From positions 1 to 64,000 of the forward strand of contig ALKQ01000001.1 of assembly GCA_000440235.1 (NCBI GenBank): a stretch of 64,000 nucleotides of DNA, given 5' to 3'. Made by a program: the position numbers and the translations under genes. This document shows positions 9,347 through 20,529 of the stretch, in pieces. This DNA is from Streptococcus suis 10581 (lineage in GTDB: Bacteria > Bacillota > Bacilli > Lactobacillales > Streptococcaceae). The notes below the pieces were generated by a model. It searched no databases. It was not told the DNA's origin and saw only the letters and a list, made by a program, of their open reading frames with translations. Every line of letters begins with the position of its first letter. Position 1 is the stretch's first letter.

Positions 9347-9389
9347 AACTTTAATTATAGCACAAGTGGAGGTGAAGCAGTAGAAAAAT

Positions 9390-9420
9390 GAGCCTGAAAG
9401 TCATGCTTTCAAGCTCAAAA
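9390..9420 (-). terminator. ssnA terminator
   Basis: On the reverse strand GAGCTTGAAAG pairs with CTTTCAGGCTC, followed by ATTTTTC. It begins about 10 bases past the nuclease stop codon. Confidence 0.8.
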
Positions 9421-9425
9421 AATGA

Positions 9426-12400
9426 TTAGGATTCTTTTTGTTTTTTGACAAGGCAGGCGCTCAAGATTACGAGACCGATTGTGATAAGTACAAAGCTTGT
9501 TTCTCCTCCTGTCTTTGGAAGGATTTTCTTTTGACTGTTGTTGGCAGTAGGGGTCACGGTTGTTTGTCCCTTGTCTGTAGCGCTAGAACGGTCATCAGCA
9601 TTTACAGCTGTTTGATTAGAAGTTGAAAGATTTGTTGGCTTGTTATTGTTGGTCGTACCATTGTCATCACTATTATTGACTGTTCCTGAGTCATCTGTCT
9701 GCTTGTCGCTTGGTTCTGGTTGAGTTGGTTCTTGTGCCTTTGTCACATCCAGTTGTACCAATAGCGGATCGTGGTCAGAAGCTCTGCCATGTTCTTCCAT
9801 AAAGGCTGAATTGACATGGACCATATCAAAGGCATAGCGCTCCAACAAGTTAGTTGATACTAGCATATTGTCAAGAGACTGATTGTTTCCGTTATAGAAG
9901 TAAGAGAAGCGATCGGATGCATCGTGACGACTAACGAGGTTAGCCATTCCTCCTGTTTCTAAAATTTCTATGGTTTTAGTAAATTCATAGTCATTGAAGT
10001 CGCCTAGCATAACGATATTAGCATTTGGATTTTGGGCTAAGCCTGCTTTTGTGAAGTCAGCGATAATTTGTGCTAGTATGTGGCGTTTTTCTTCGGACTT
10101 GAAGCTGACAGGTTGGATTTTTCCGTAGAGACCATTGTCACCGCGTTTTGAGTTGAGATGGTTGGCAAGGACAACGACTTTCTCGCCTTTGAAGACGAAT
10201 TCAGCTGCAAGTGTTTTGCGGACAGCTGCCCAAGCAGGGTTGGTTGGGTCGATTCGGCCCAGGCTGAGATTGAGTTCGCCGTTTTCCCATGCAATTGCCT
10301 GTGTTGCGGTACCGATTGGTTTGTCAGATAGGCTGACACGTTTTGAGTTGTAGAGGAAGCCGACGCGAATATTGCCACCCTCTTGTCCACCGTCTTTGTT
10401 GTTTTCAGGAGCAATATCCACATAGGTATAGATTGGTCCGCCGGCTGCTTGAATGGCTGCAATTAGGCGCTCAGCACTCTTACTAGCATCAGTTGTGCCG
10501 TCATTTGTAGCACCGTTGTTGTCCTGCACTTCAATCAATCCGATAATATCTGGAGAATGTAGGTCTGAAACAAAGGATTTGGCAATGCGTTGGACTTTAG
10601 CGTCTGATGTTGACTTACTGTCAGCAGAAAAGTTTTCAATGTTATAAGAAGCGATAGTCAGCTTGTCATCATTTGGGATAATGGTTGTTGTTTCTGGTTT
10701 TGTAGCTCCTTCGTGCAAGGTTGGAAGGGTGCTATCATCTACATAGACTTTATAATTGGTGTAAGAGTAGGTAACTGGTCCAGCGATACGACCGGTGAAA
10801 TAGTCTCCTGATTTGACGATTTGTTTTCCATTTTTCAAAAGGAGTGGAATGATATTGGTATTATTCCCTTCAGGGCGAAGGTTGACGCCTCCAACATTAT
10901 TTAAAGGAAGTTGACTAGTGGCAGGGGTGACATAGATTTCCTTGTTTTTTAGTGGGCCAAGGATTTTTGCATCATCAACGGCAACCACCATGCCTTCAAC
11001 GGATTCCCAGAAATCGAGCGCATCTTGTTCTGGATCAAATTGAGCCAAACCGTCGTTGTCGATAATATCTGCTGGGATGATCCGATCAAGACCAAGGACT
11101 ATAGGAGATGGTACAGGTGCAGTCCCATCCACAGTTACTTCAGTAGCTCGAATTTGTGTGATGGTTAAGTCTGTTTCCCCACGTTCTGTATAACCTTTTC
11201 CGAGGTATTCTTCTACACGTCCTGCGATAGTGACAAGATCTCCTACCTTGACATTTGTTTTTAATTTGTCAGTAAAAATATTAATACCGTCAGATGTTTT
11301 GACGTCTCCATCTGGTGTGACATCTTGCACGTAGAAGTTATTGGCAGAGGTAACGTAGGTTACTACGACGTTTTTAAGAATCACAGATTGATTGGTTAGA
11401 GGTGATTGGTGACTTGCACCTTGAATGTGACCGACTGTTACAGTTTCGGTCTTTCCAGGTGCTGTTTCTGTTGTTGCCTTTTCAACGACTTCAAAATGAG
11501 AGAGGTCAAATGGTTTTAATTGTATTTTTCCATTATAGGTGGATAAAATAGCGGTTAGATTAATCTTATCTCCCTTGTTGATATGGTTCAAAAGATCAGC
11601 CGTTTTGATACCTGTTCGACTATCTAAGCGTACATCAACAGTTTGTCCTTCGGAGTCAGTTACGGTAAAGGTAGCATTTTGATAGCTATCGCTTTGAATA
11701 TCTCCGACAGTCAAGTTTTTTAGAGAAACTAGTGTTGCCTGTGCTTGTGTTGCTAACTGAGCGATGTTTGTTTCTGTAATGGGAGCGTTGAAATGCTCAG
11801 ATATAGCCTTGTGGTTGCTAACTGTGGTCAGTTGGAGTTCGCCTTTATACTCACCCAATGTTCCTGTTAATTGAACGGTATCACCAGGCTGATAGCCCAA
11901 GGCAGCCCCAGGATAGATATAGATACCAGCACCGTCAGAACCCTGGAGGTAAAAGCCATTTCCTCCCCAACCGTTTACTAGGCTAATAATTTTACCAGAA
12001 ACGGTGTACTCTGTTCCTTGTGCACCAGAACGAACAGTAGCAATCGGTGTAGAAACAAGGTCACTTGACTCGGTAGTCGTATTTTCACTGGTTGGTGGCT
12101 GAACATTAGTAGAAGATGAATCTACGATTTCAATCGCTGTAGCTGGTTTGATCCCAGCTCGCTTCATGTATGTATCGCTAGTTCCTGTGATGCGAACCAA
12201 TTTTCCGACTAGTTCGGGATGATCAACGAGGTTGAATTGGCTACGAAGTGGTTCCTTTAGTTGAATAGGGATAGTGTCGGCGGCCGCAGTATCCATGCTT
12301 GCACCAAGGGCTAAATTTGTTTTGTTGGTAGCGTCAAAAGCAGTTCCGCTACTATTAAGTGGTGCAATAAGATAGCCTTGTATCGTGACTTCCGACTTGG

Positions 12401-12545
12401 TTATTGCAAGTGACGGATAATTCTCTATCGCCACTTCAGTAGCGTGCACAGATGGTATGGGCGAAGTGGCGAGACTAAATAAGAGTCCGGCTGTTACCGC
12501 TACAGAACCTACGGTATAGAAGAGAGAACGGTTTCTAATCTTCAT
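9426..12545 (-). CDS. ssnA: Cell-wall-anchored extracellular nuclease SsnA
   Basis: A 1039-residue surface protein that should degrade extracellular DNA. Order of parts: signal peptide (about 1-35, ending SVHA), OB-fold nucleic-acid-binding segments in the first half (for example IATVRSGAQGTEYTVSGKI), an endonuclease/exonuclease/phosphatase domain from about residue 625 with SYNIEN, LIEVQD, ANHLNS, GDFNDY (about 850) and SDHDP (about 923), then a threonine/asparagine-rich wall region and the sortase signal LPKTG at 1009-1013, followed by a hydrophobic segment and a KKQKES tail. The start at 12545 follows AAGGAG; 72 upstream in-frame bases are not coding-like. Size and architecture fit SsnA of S. 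suis, a DNase implicated in escape from neutrophil traps. All catalytic motifs are present and the anchor is intact. Confidence 0.88.
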   Translation of the reverse strand: MKIRNRSLFYTVGSVAVTAGLLFSLATSPIPSVHATEVAIENYPSLAITKSEVTIQGYLIAPLNSSGTAFDATNKTNLALGASMDTAAADTIPIQLKEPLRSQFNLVDHPELVGKLVRITGTSDTYMKRAGIKPATAIEIVDSSSTNVQPPTSENTTTESSDLVSTPIATVRSGAQGTEYTVSGKIISLVNGWGGNGFYLQGSDGAGIYIYPGAALGYQPGDTVQLTGTLGEYKGELQLTTVSNHKAISEHFNAPITETNIAQLATQAQATLVSLKNLTVGDIQSDSYQNATFTVTDSEGQTVDVRLDSRTGIKTADLLNHINKGDKINLTAILSTYNGKIQLKPFDLSHFEVVEKATTETAPGKTETVTVGHIQGASHQSPLTNQSVILKNVVVTYVTSANNFYVQDVTPDGDVKTSDGINIFTDKLKTNVKVGDLVTIAGRVEEYLGKGYTERGETDLTITQIRATEVTVDGTAPVPSPIVLGLDRIIPADIIDNDGLAQFDPEQDALDFWESVEGMVVAVDDAKILGPLKNKEIYVTPATSQLPLNNVGGVNLRPEGNNTNIIPLLLKNGKQIVKSGDYFTGRIAGPVTYSYTNYKVYVDDSTLPTLHEGATKPETTTIIPNDDKLTIASYNIENFSADSKSTSDAKVQRIAKSFVSDLHSPDIIGLIEVQDNNGATNDGTTDASKSAERLIAAIQAAGGPIYTYVDIAPENNKDGGQEGGNIRVGFLYNSKRVSLSDKPIGTATQAIAWENGELNLSLGRIDPTNPAWAAVRKTLAAEFVFKGEKVVVLANHLNSKRGDNGLYGKIQPVSFKSEEKRHILAQIIADFTKAGLAQNPNANIVMLGDFNDYEFTKTIEILETGGMANLVSRHDASDRFSYFYNGNNQSLDNMLVSTNLLERYAFDMVHVNSAFMEEHGRASDHDPLLVQLDVTKAQEPTQPEPSDKQTDDSGTVNNSDDNGTTNNNKPTNLSTSNQTAVNADDRSSATDKGQTTVTPTANNSQKKILPKTGGETSFVLITIGLVILSACLVKKQKES

Positions 12546-12757
12546 ATAAAACTCCTTTTTGTTATATATGGACGTTATCAAAACGTCTGAGGTTGTTATA
12601 TACATATAGTTTAACAAAAAATGAGTCGTTTGGAATACTTTTTCTGGATATAATACGGATATTTTTAAAAAATCAAATGAAATAGTAAAAATACATTGGA
12701 AAATAAAACAATAAACGAACGATTGGATTGAATACAGGGAATTAGTTCATAAAAAAA

Positions 12758-12787
12758 GCACCGAGATATAAATGATTATCTTGGTGC
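12758..12787 (-). terminator. Terminator downstream of gshAB
   Basis: GCACCGAGATA pairs with TATCTTGGTGC. Reading leftwards, a run of seven T (A on the top strand at 12751-12757) follows, so it stops reverse transcription coming from gshAB. Confidence 0.8.
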
Positions 12788-12860
12788 CATATTCATTTTG
12801 TTTAACATTAGTTGGGAGGTTTTGTGAAGGAACAAAGAGGCAAAGCAGATATATAGTTCT

Positions 12861-13075
12861 TTAGTTGACTTTTTTACTTCGACGCAAGAGGAACTCCGTT
12901 TCTGGCTTTCCCGCTTCAAACAATCCATTGGTTTGTTTGAACTTATACAGAAGTGACTTGCGAGGCAAGTCTTATTTCCAACCTAGAATGCTCTATCAAC
13001 CTGCAGTTATTGAGGCGAACGTGCTTTGCCCTATCTCCAGCCTTCAAAAGTTCCACGAACCTCTGAAGTAAGCAT
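12861..13075. repeat. Decayed palindromic repeat element, copy B
   Basis: The left end TTAGTTGACTTTTTTACTTCG resembles the ends of copies A and D. An internal hairpin TTCAAACAA/TTGTTTGAA (12915-12941) is nearly the one inserted in copy C at 31625-31651. The right end is not clearly recognisable, so boundaries are approximate. It fills most of the 554-base gap between ssnA and gshAB; the rest holds the terminator and nothing gene-like. Confidence 0.45.
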
Positions 13076-13099
13076 TAACAAAGTAAGGAAAATGGAAAA

Positions 13100-15331
13100 C
13101 TATAGCTCTGGAAACAATTTTTTCAAAATCTTCGGCGTAATGCTCTGACCAGGTCCTGCGTAAGTATAGGTGTGCAGGTACATGGCAGGGTTGAAGTTGA
13201 GTTCGATACAGGTGCAGTTGGGCTCGTCTTTGCTTGCTGGCTTGGTGCGGTCGGGGATAATCAAGTCCACACCACAGGCCCAAGCTCCCATAGCAGTCGC
13301 CATATCAGCGGCCAGTTGCTTGTAGGACTCGTCCATCTGGTCGGTCATATCGATGGAGTCACCACCCGTTGAAATATTGGAATTGCCACGTAGGAAGGCT
13401 TGGACGCCTTCTGGCAAGACCGTATCAGGTGTGTAGCCCTGTTGCTCCAACATGAGCAGTTCGATATCACCCAGATTGATGATTTCAAGTGGCGAACGAT
13501 GGTCACGCCCTCGCAGTGGATCTTGGTTTTTTTGGTCCACCAATTCACGGATGGTTGAGCTACCGTCCCCCACGACATTGGCCGCGACGCGGAGCAGGAC
13601 AGCCTCGCACTTGCCATCAAGGATGAAGAAACGGTACTCGGTTCCCGCCACGAATTCCTCCACAAGCACATGGCTATCTTCCGAAAAGGCGATGTCCAGG
13701 GCTTTTTCATAGTCCGCAAGGCTGGCTGGCTCCTGGAAGATAGAGATGCCTAGGCCGAAGTTGGTAGATTTTGGTTTGACAACAATAGCAGAGCTGGCTA
13801 CCTGCCCGTAGTACCGCAGGGCATCTGTCTTGTTTGTAAATTCAGCTCCCGCAGGCACTGGAAAACCAGCCTGGTCCAAAATCTTCTTGGTCACGACCTT
13901 GTTGGCCATGGCGAGAGGAATGACGTAGTTGTCCTTGGAGGTCATGTTGCCATTTTTGATGTACTCGACATGGTCACCATGCCAGAGTTTGAGAAATTGG
14001 TCTTCTTCATCTAAAATCTCCACGTTCAAGCCCAGCTGAATGGCGTCAAAGAGAATCATCTGGGTGGAGAGTTCCATGTTTTCATAGCCCTTGAGGGCGT
14101 AAGGGGCTGTCCAAGCATAGTCATGAAAGACTTGTCCTTGCTGCTGACCAAACTTTTCTAGAGACCCATCTTCAATCTGCTCTGCTATTTTTCCAGAAAG
14201 GGTCAAACGAGGGTCTTGAAGTGCTGCCTCCGCATGTGCAATGAGCTGGCCATAGTAGTCATCCAGTCCAAAGTGTAGAACTATGGCTTTCATGGCCGTC
14301 AAGATTGGCGTGGCATCGGCATCGTTAGGTAGAGGTGTGTGGGGATGACTGAGGGCGATGAGATTGTTAAGTTTATCTGCTTTTGCTAAGGTGTTATCAA
14401 CATCTGTCAGTTGGTCTAGCCAAAGAAGAGATAAGATAAAGAGGTGGACTGTATCAAGGGTTTCTTGACTAATAGCAAGCGGGTCATAGGGGTTAAGGTC
14501 GAAGGACCGGAATTCTAAATAAGAAATCCCCTTGCTGAGGTAGTCACGGCTAGTCTTTGCTCCACGTAGTCGGACGGAAGAGTAAAATTCCTTCTCAGCG
14601 GATAGTTGACCAGATTGGACAGCTTGTTCGATGTCGGCCGCGTACTGTTCGAGAGAAGAAAAGGAAATATGAACATCATCGGAGTTGACATAGCCGTACT
14701 TGGAATTACGAATGGAACGGACGCAACCGACTTCCGTGGTTAGGAATCCTTTTTCGGCTAGGCTACTTGCTCCATATAGGTAGGTTAAGAGCCAACGATA
14801 GTTGAGGAAGTTTTGTGCTAATTTGAGGTAGAGAGTATTTTTGAATGCGATAAAATCTGTTTCCTCGCTTAATTCAAAAAGTTGTTGGGTTAAGTCTTTT
14901 CCTAATTCAAAATTATAATGGATACCAGACATAGACTGGACGAGCTTGCCATAGCGTTCCCCCAAACCGACACGGTATTGGTACTCATAGTCGCTATCTA
15001 GTTGAGCAATTTGGATTTCTTCTTCTGAAATCACAGGAGGCATGGATAGGGGCCAGAGGTATTCCGTTTTTTCCATAGACCGCACCGCTACATCCGTGAT
15101 AGCTCCGAGGAAACGACGAGCTTCCTTGGTCGAATGAGCCACAGGGGTAATCAATTCTAGTTGTGGCTCGCTGTAATCGGTCTGGATATAGGGGTGGAAG
15201 CTACGAGAACCCAGTTTATGAGGATGGGGAGTTTGTGCAACTCTGTGGTTTGAATTGATGCGAAGTGATTCGCGCTCAATTCCAAAAGTAGCCTGAAGAA
15301 TGGGGCTGTTTGGTGATAATTTTTGTAACAT
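13100..15331 (-). CDS. gshAB: Bifunctional glutamate-cysteine ligase / glutathione synthetase
   Basis: Makes glutathione in two steps from glutamate, cysteine and glycine in a single polypeptide, the fusion first described in S. agalactiae and Listeria. The 743 residues consist of a gamma-glutamylcysteine ligase half (about 1-460; FGIERESLRIN at the N-terminus, SGIHYNFELG, YLEFRSFDLNPYDP) and an ATP-grasp half (about 480-743; FPVPAGAEF, VVKPKSTNFGLGISIF, VLVEEFVAGTEYRFFI, ELNFNPAMYLHTYT). AAGGAC precedes the start. It is monocistronic with its own promoter. Glutathione should support resistance to oxidants from host phagocytes. Confidence 0.96.
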   Translation of the reverse strand: MLQKLSPNSPILQATFGIERESLRINSNHRVAQTPHPHKLGSRSFHPYIQTDYSEPQLELITPVAHSTKEARRFLGAITDVAVRSMEKTEYLWPLSMPPVISEEEIQIAQLDSDYEYQYRVGLGERYGKLVQSMSGIHYNFELGKDLTQQLFELSEETDFIAFKNTLYLKLAQNFLNYRWLLTYLYGASSLAEKGFLTTEVGCVRSIRNSKYGYVNSDDVHISFSSLEQYAADIEQAVQSGQLSAEKEFYSSVRLRGAKTSRDYLSKGISYLEFRSFDLNPYDPLAISQETLDTVHLFILSLLWLDQLTDVDNTLAKADKLNNLIALSHPHTPLPNDADATPILTAMKAIVLHFGLDDYYGQLIAHAEAALQDPRLTLSGKIAEQIEDGSLEKFGQQQGQVFHDYAWTAPYALKGYENMELSTQMILFDAIQLGLNVEILDEEDQFLKLWHGDHVEYIKNGNMTSKDNYVIPLAMANKVVTKKILDQAGFPVPAGAEFTNKTDALRYYGQVASSAIVVKPKSTNFGLGISIFQEPASLADYEKALDIAFSEDSHVLVEEFVAGTEYRFFILDGKCEAVLLRVAANVVGDGSSTIRELVDQKNQDPLRGRDHRSPLEIINLGDIELLMLEQQGYTPDTVLPEGVQAFLRGNSNISTGGDSIDMTDQMDESYKQLAADMATAMGAWACGVDLIIPDRTKPASKDEPNCTCIELNFNPAMYLHTYTYAGPGQSITPKILKKLFPEL

Positions 15332-15363
15332 ACTAAGTCCTTTATATTTCTGTCAAAGTCTTA

Positions 15364-15397
15364 CTCCAATTTTATCTAGATTGGAGGGCAAATACAA
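15364..15397 (-). promoter_or_regulatory. gshAB promoter with overlapping inverted repeat
   Basis: Reverse strand: TTGTAT (15392-15397) and TAAAAT (15369-15374) with a 17-base spacer. An inverted repeat CTCCAAT/ATTGGAG (15364-15386) covers the -10 and part of the spacer, so a repressor site is plausible. Confidence 0.6.
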
Positions 15398-15471
15398 GTT
15401 TCTGCTACGTTTCTGGTGAAAAATGTACTGAAAATCACTGAAAGTAAACAAAGACTTCGGATTTCTCTGTC

Positions 15472-15534
15472 AAAAGCATATTTACACATGTCTACCTCGT
15501 GTGTTTAATCGGATTTTTTTTGAAATATGCTTTT
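15472..15534. repeat. Perfect 12-base inverted repeat between gshAB and purA
   Basis: AAAAGCATATTT (15472-15483) and AAATATGCTTTT (15523-15534) are exact inverted copies, enclosing a smaller ACACATG/CGTGTGT hairpin. No T run is attached, so it is not a standard terminator. It could be a regulatory cruciform or a mobile-element remnant. The rest of the 364-base gap holds the two divergent promoters. Confidence 0.6.
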
Positions 15535-15563
15535 AAAAAAATAAAAACATTCGCTATATATGA

Positions 15564-16988
<1,425 letters not shown>

Positions 16989-16997
16989 GATGGATAA

Positions 16998-17026
16998 AGG
17001 CTGAACGAGAGTTCGGTCTTTTTCTG
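16998..17026 (+). terminator. purA terminator
   Basis: GGCTGAAC and GTTCGGTC pair around GAGA, followed by a T run (TTTTTCT). Confidence 0.8.
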
Positions 17027-17038
17027 CTTGGTCGAACT

Positions 17039-17067
17039 TTGCTTTCTTGTCCAGAATTTGATATAAT
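17039..17067 (+). promoter_or_regulatory. yajC promoter
   Basis: TTGCTT (17039-17044), a 17-base spacer and TATAAT (17062-17067), with TG placed as an extended -10. Confidence 0.75.
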
Positions 17068-17099
17068 CATGCTTATCAAACAATAAAAGAGGTAAACAA

Positions 17100-17423
17100 A
17101 TGGAAGGTTTATTTTTGCCGCTTGTCATGGTTGCCATGATTGGTTTTATGTTCTATTCGCAACGTAAACAACAAAAACAACGTCAAGAAGCATTAAATCA
17201 AATCAAAAAAGGTGATGAAATTGTGACCATTGGTGGGCTATTTGGTATTGTCGATGAAATCGATGATAAGAAGGTTGTTCTCGATGTTGATGGTGTTTAC
17301 TTGACATTTGAACGTGGTGCTATTCGTAATCGTGTAGCAAGTTCAGGTACTACATCGGCAGTTGTTGAAGAAGTGGCAGTTGAAACGACAGAAGCAACTC
17401 CAGAATCTGCAATTGAAGAATAA
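17100..17423 (+). CDS. yajC: Preprotein translocase subunit YajC
   Basis: Small accessory subunit of the SecYEG-SecDF complex at the membrane. The 107-residue protein has one N-terminal membrane helix (about 4-19), then the basic QRKQQKQRQEALNQIKKGDE stretch and VTIGGLFGIV, the conserved YajC core, and an acidic threonine/valine-rich tail. AGAGG precedes the ATG. It is monocistronic with a strong promoter of its own. Confidence 0.92.
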   Translation: MEGLFLPLVMVAMIGFMFYSQRKQQKQRQEALNQIKKGDEIVTIGGLFGIVDEIDDKKVVLDVDGVYLTFERGAIRNRVASSGTTSAVVEEVAVETTEATPESAIEE

Positions 17424-17478
17424 GGATGAGAAACCGAGGGAAACCTTGGTTTTCTCTTGTTTTAGCCCTGCCTGATTT

Positions 17479-17508
17479 TTGCTATCCTAGGTAAAAATAT
17501 GGTATAAT
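17479..17508 (+). promoter_or_regulatory. uppS operon promoter
   Basis: TTGCTA (17479-17484), 18-base spacer, TATAAT (17503-17508). It overlaps a possible ATG at 17507, which argues for the downstream start of uppS at 17537. Confidence 0.7.
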
Positions 17509-17536
17509 GAAACGATTATACAATAAGGAAAATACC

Positions 17537-18292
17537 ATGTTTAAATTTAATTTTAAAAAGAAAGAAAGCATTGAAACAGCAATTGAAGTCCCTAAGCATA
17601 TCGCTGTGATTATGGATGGCAATGGTCGTTGGGCGAAAAAGCGGATGCAGCCACGTATTATGGGGCATAAGGCTGGTATGGATGCACTGCAAAAGGTTAC
17701 CAAGACGGCTTCTGATTTGGGAGTAAAGGTGTTAACTGTCTATGCCTTTTCTACAGAAAACTGGTCTCGACCGGAAAAAGAAGTGAAGTTTATCATGAAT
17801 CTACCTGTGGAGTTTTATGATAAGTATGTTCCTGAACTCCATGCCAATAATGTCAAAATTCAGATGATTGGTGACCATTCAAAACTTCCTGTCCCGACTC
17901 TCAATGCGCTTTATAAAGCCGAACAAAAGACAAAGAGTAACACTGGTTTGATTCTCAATTTCGCTCTTAACTATGGCGGTCGTGATGAGGTGACTCGCGC
18001 AGTCAAGGCTATTGCGCAAGATGTCTTGGATGCCAAGTTCAATCCTGGAGATATTGATGAGAAATTAATAGCGGATTACCTCTATACAGGAACCTTATCG
18101 CCAACGTTACGCGATCCCGATCTAGTTATTCGTACAAGTGGTGAACTTCGTCTTAGCAACTTCCTGCCGTGGCAAACAGCTTACAGCGAGCTGTACTTTA
18201 CAGATATTGCTTGGCCTGATTTTGATGGAGAAGCACTTAAATTAGCGATTAAAGAATACAACCGTCGCCACAGACGTTTTGGCGGTGTATAA
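17537..18292 (+). CDS. uppS: Undecaprenyl diphosphate synthase
   Basis: cis-Prenyltransferase that extends farnesyl diphosphate with isopentenyl diphosphate to C55, the lipid carrier for peptidoglycan and capsule. The 251 residues include the catalytic IMDGNGRWAKK (Asp27 binds Mg-diphosphate), GHKAGMDAL, TVYAFSTENWSRP, and RTSGELRLSNFLPWQ with SELYF near the end. The start is set at 17537 because AAGGAA precedes it and 17507 falls in the -10 box. It leads the uppS-cdsA-eep operon. Confidence 0.96.
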   Translation: MFKFNFKKKESIETAIEVPKHIAVIMDGNGRWAKKRMQPRIMGHKAGMDALQKVTKTASDLGVKVLTVYAFSTENWSRPEKEVKFIMNLPVEFYDKYVPELHANNVKIQMIGDHSKLPVPTLNALYKAEQKTKSNTGLILNFALNYGGRDEVTRAVKAIAQDVLDAKFNPGDIDEKLIADYLYTGTLSPTLRDPDLVIRTSGELRLSNFLPWQTAYSELYFTDIAWPDFDGEALKLAIKEYNRRHRRFGGV

Positions 18293-18301
18293 GGAGAAGG
18301 T

Positions 18302-19108
18302 ATGACAAACGATTTACAGAAACGAGTGATATTTGGCGGCATTGCTCTAGCTATTTTCATTCCCTTTTTGTTGGCTGGTGGGATGGCATTTCAATTTTTT
18401 GTAGGCCTGTTAGCCATCATTGCTACGGCTGAATTGATTAAAATGCATCGCCTAGCACCAAATTCTATCGAGGGTGTCTTAGCTATGTTGGCCAGTTTAG
18501 TCTTGGCTCTTCCACTCCAGAATTATCTGACATTTTTACCGACGGATGGAAATTACACAGCTTACGCCATTGTAGTATTTTTACTGCTTGGTTCGACGGT
18601 TTTTAATATCGGTCATTACAACTATTCAGATGTGGTCTTTCCAATTGCATCAAGTTTCTATGTTGGTATCGGCTTTCATAGTTTGATACTGGCTCGTATG
18701 GATGGGCTCAATACAGTCTTCTTTGCCCTCTGTTTAGTCTGGGCAACAGACATTGGTGCCTACTTAATCGGTCGTCAGATTGGTTGGAGAAAATTATTGC
18801 CGAAGGTTTCACCGAATAAAACGCTTGAAGGCTTTGTAGGCGGTATTCTTTCTGCGGTGGTAGTTGCTATCATTTTCTTGATTGTCGATAAGTCCTTGTT
18901 GGCGGGCTATTCATTTGGCATGATGTTGTTGTTAGTTGTGATTTTCTCGATATTCTCACAATTCGGAGACTTAGTAGAAAGTGCTATTAAACGCCATTTT
19001 GGTGTGAAGGATTCTGGAAAAATTATTCCAGGACACGGTGGTATCCTGGATCGTTTTGACGGTATGATTTTTGTCTTTCCAATCATGCACTTCTTTGGAT
19101 TATTTTAA
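18302..19108 (+). CDS. cdsA: Phosphatidate cytidylyltransferase
   Basis: Integral membrane enzyme making CDP-diacylglycerol from phosphatidate and CTP for phospholipid synthesis. The 268-residue protein has about eight hydrophobic helices and the family signature near the end: SQFGDLVESAIKR, then KDSGKIIPGHGGILDRFDG. It starts nine bases after uppS with AAGGAG just before the ATG, and eep follows nine bases after its stop, so the three are cotranscribed. Confidence 0.96.
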   Translation: MTNDLQKRVIFGGIALAIFIPFLLAGGMAFQFFVGLLAIIATAELIKMHRLAPNSIEGVLAMLASLVLALPLQNYLTFLPTDGNYTAYAIVVFLLLGSTVFNIGHYNYSDVVFPIASSFYVGIGFHSLILARMDGLNTVFFALCLVWATDIGAYLIGRQIGWRKLLPKVSPNKTLEGFVGGILSAVVVAIIFLIVDKSLLAGYSFGMMLLLVVIFSIFSQFGDLVESAIKRHFGVKDSGKIIPGHGGILDRFDGMIFVFPIMHFFGLF

Positions 19109-19117
19109 GGAGGTACT

Positions 19118-20377
19118 ATGAAGGGAATTTTAGCATTTATATTTATATTTGGTGTGATTGTGGTTGTCCATGAATTTGGTCATTTCTACTTTGCCAAGAA
19201 AGCTGGTATCCTTGTGAGGGAATTTGCGATTGGGATGGGTCCCAAAATTTTCGCTCATACAGGTAAGGATGGGACACTTTACACCATCCGTATCCTTCCC
19301 CTAGGTGGCTATGTTCGAATGGCTGGATGGGGTGAAGATAAGACAGAGATTAAGACAGGTAGTCCTGCCAGTCTCAGCTTGAATGAAGCTGGTGTTGTGA
19401 CGCGGATTAATTTGTCTGGTAAGCAACTGGATAGTCTCAGTTTGCCAATGAATGTAACCAGTTTTGACTTTGAAGAAAAATTGGAAATCACAGGCTTGGT
19501 CTTGGAAGAAAGCAAGACCTATAAGGTTGATCACGATGCCACGATTGTAGAGGAAGATGGGACAGAAGTTCGGATTGCTCCACTTGATGTTCAGTATCAA
19601 AATGCGACAGTCTGGGGGAAGTTGATAACCAACTTTGCGGGTCCCATGAATAACTTTATTTTAGGAATTCTAATATTTATTCTTTTGTTCTTCATGCAAG
19701 GCGGGGTTGCCAACCCATCAAGCAATGCAGTAAGTATTACTGAAGGTGGTGCTTTGCAGGCGGCAGGTGTTGTCACAGGGGACAAGATTCTTTCGGTCAA
19801 TGGGAACACGACAGACAGCTACACAGAAGTTGCAACGATTATTAGCAAAGCAGCGACAGATGCAACAACAGCCCCAAGCTTTGATTTGGTTGTTGAGCAT
19901 GAGGGGACTGAAAAATCGCTCACAGTTACTGCTGAGAAGGTTGACGATAGCTACCGAATTGGAATTTCACCGATTTTAAAAACTGGTTTCCTTGATAAGA
20001 TTATTGGGGGCTTCCAGCAAGCGGGTGCGACAGCAGTTATTGTTGTAACTGCCTTGAAAAACTTGATTGCCAATTTTGATGTTAAGCAATTGGGTGGACC
20101 TATTGCCATTTATTCTGTCAGCAATCAGGCTGCTGCAAATGGTTGGGTTTCAGTCTTTAACCTGATGGCTATGCTATCAATCAATATCGGTATTTTCAAT
20201 CTTATCCCTATTCCAGCCTTGGATGGTGGGAAGATTGTCATGAACATTCTAGAAGGTATTCGCAGAAAACCACTTAAACCAGAGACGGAATCTTATATCA
20301 CTCTAGCAGGCGTTGCAATCATGGTTGTCCTCATGCTGGTCGTGACCTGGAATGATATTATGCGTGTATTCTTCTAA
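19118..20377 (+). CDS. eep: RIP zinc metalloprotease Eep/RseP
   Basis: Site-2-type intramembrane protease. In streptococci and enterococci it processes lipoprotein signal peptides and short peptide pheromones, including those sensed by Rgg regulators. The 419-residue protein has the zinc site HEFGH at 18-22 in the first membrane helix, a PDZ domain around 205-275 ([19 protein letters not shown]), and the C-terminal metal ligand motif PIPALDGGK. Four membrane helices are apparent. It is the third gene of the uppS operon; proS follows after an unusual repeat-filled gap. Confidence 0.95.
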   Translation: MKGILAFIFIFGVIVVVHEFGHFYFAKKAGILVREFAIGMGPKIFAHTGKDGTLYTIRILPLGGYVRMAGWGEDKTEIKTGSPASLSLNEAGVVTRINLSGKQLDSLSLPMNVTSFDFEEKLEITGLVLEESKTYKVDHDATIVEEDGTEVRIAPLDVQYQNATVWGKLITNFAGPMNNFILGILIFILLFFMQGGVANPSSNAVSITEGGALQAAGVVTGDKILSVNGNTTDSYTEVATIISKAATDATTAPSFDLVVEHEGTEKSLTVTAEKVDDSYRIGISPILKTGFLDKIIGGFQQAGATAVIVVTALKNLIANFDVKQLGGPIAIYSVSNQAAANGWVSVFNLMAMLSINIGIFNLIPIPALDGGKIVMNILEGIRRKPLKPETESYITLAGVAIMVVLMLVVTWNDIMRVFF

Positions 20378-20390
20378 ATAAAAACTCCAA

Positions 20391-20477
20391 AAGGAATTGA
20401 CTGCGTGCTAAATGCAGGATATTCTGAAAACTACGAAAAAGAAAGGAACAGAGAGTTTTCAGATTTGAACTCGAGCG
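20391..20477 (+). repeat. Structured direct repeat, copy 1
   Basis: An 87-base unit, nearly identical to copy 2 at 20584-20670. It starts AAGGAATTGACTGCGTGC. Two hairpins can be drawn: CTGCGT/ATGCAG near its start and TCTGAAAACT/AGTTTTCAGA across its middle. It ends in CTCGAGCG, which begins a third small stem. It is probably transcribed from the eep side. Confidence 0.7.
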
Positions 20478-20529
20478 TCAGCGAGGGGTTTGAAAAGTTA
20501 ATTCTTTGTCTTCCAATCAAGTAAAGTAC

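Noticed and set aside
12865..13071. 68-codon frame between ssnA and gshAB
   Set aside because: It runs through the decayed palindromic repeat and has no ribosome site or family similarity.
16998..17070. Riboswitch between purA and yajC
   Set aside because: The gap is filled by the purA terminator and the yajC promoter; no aptamer-like sequence remains.
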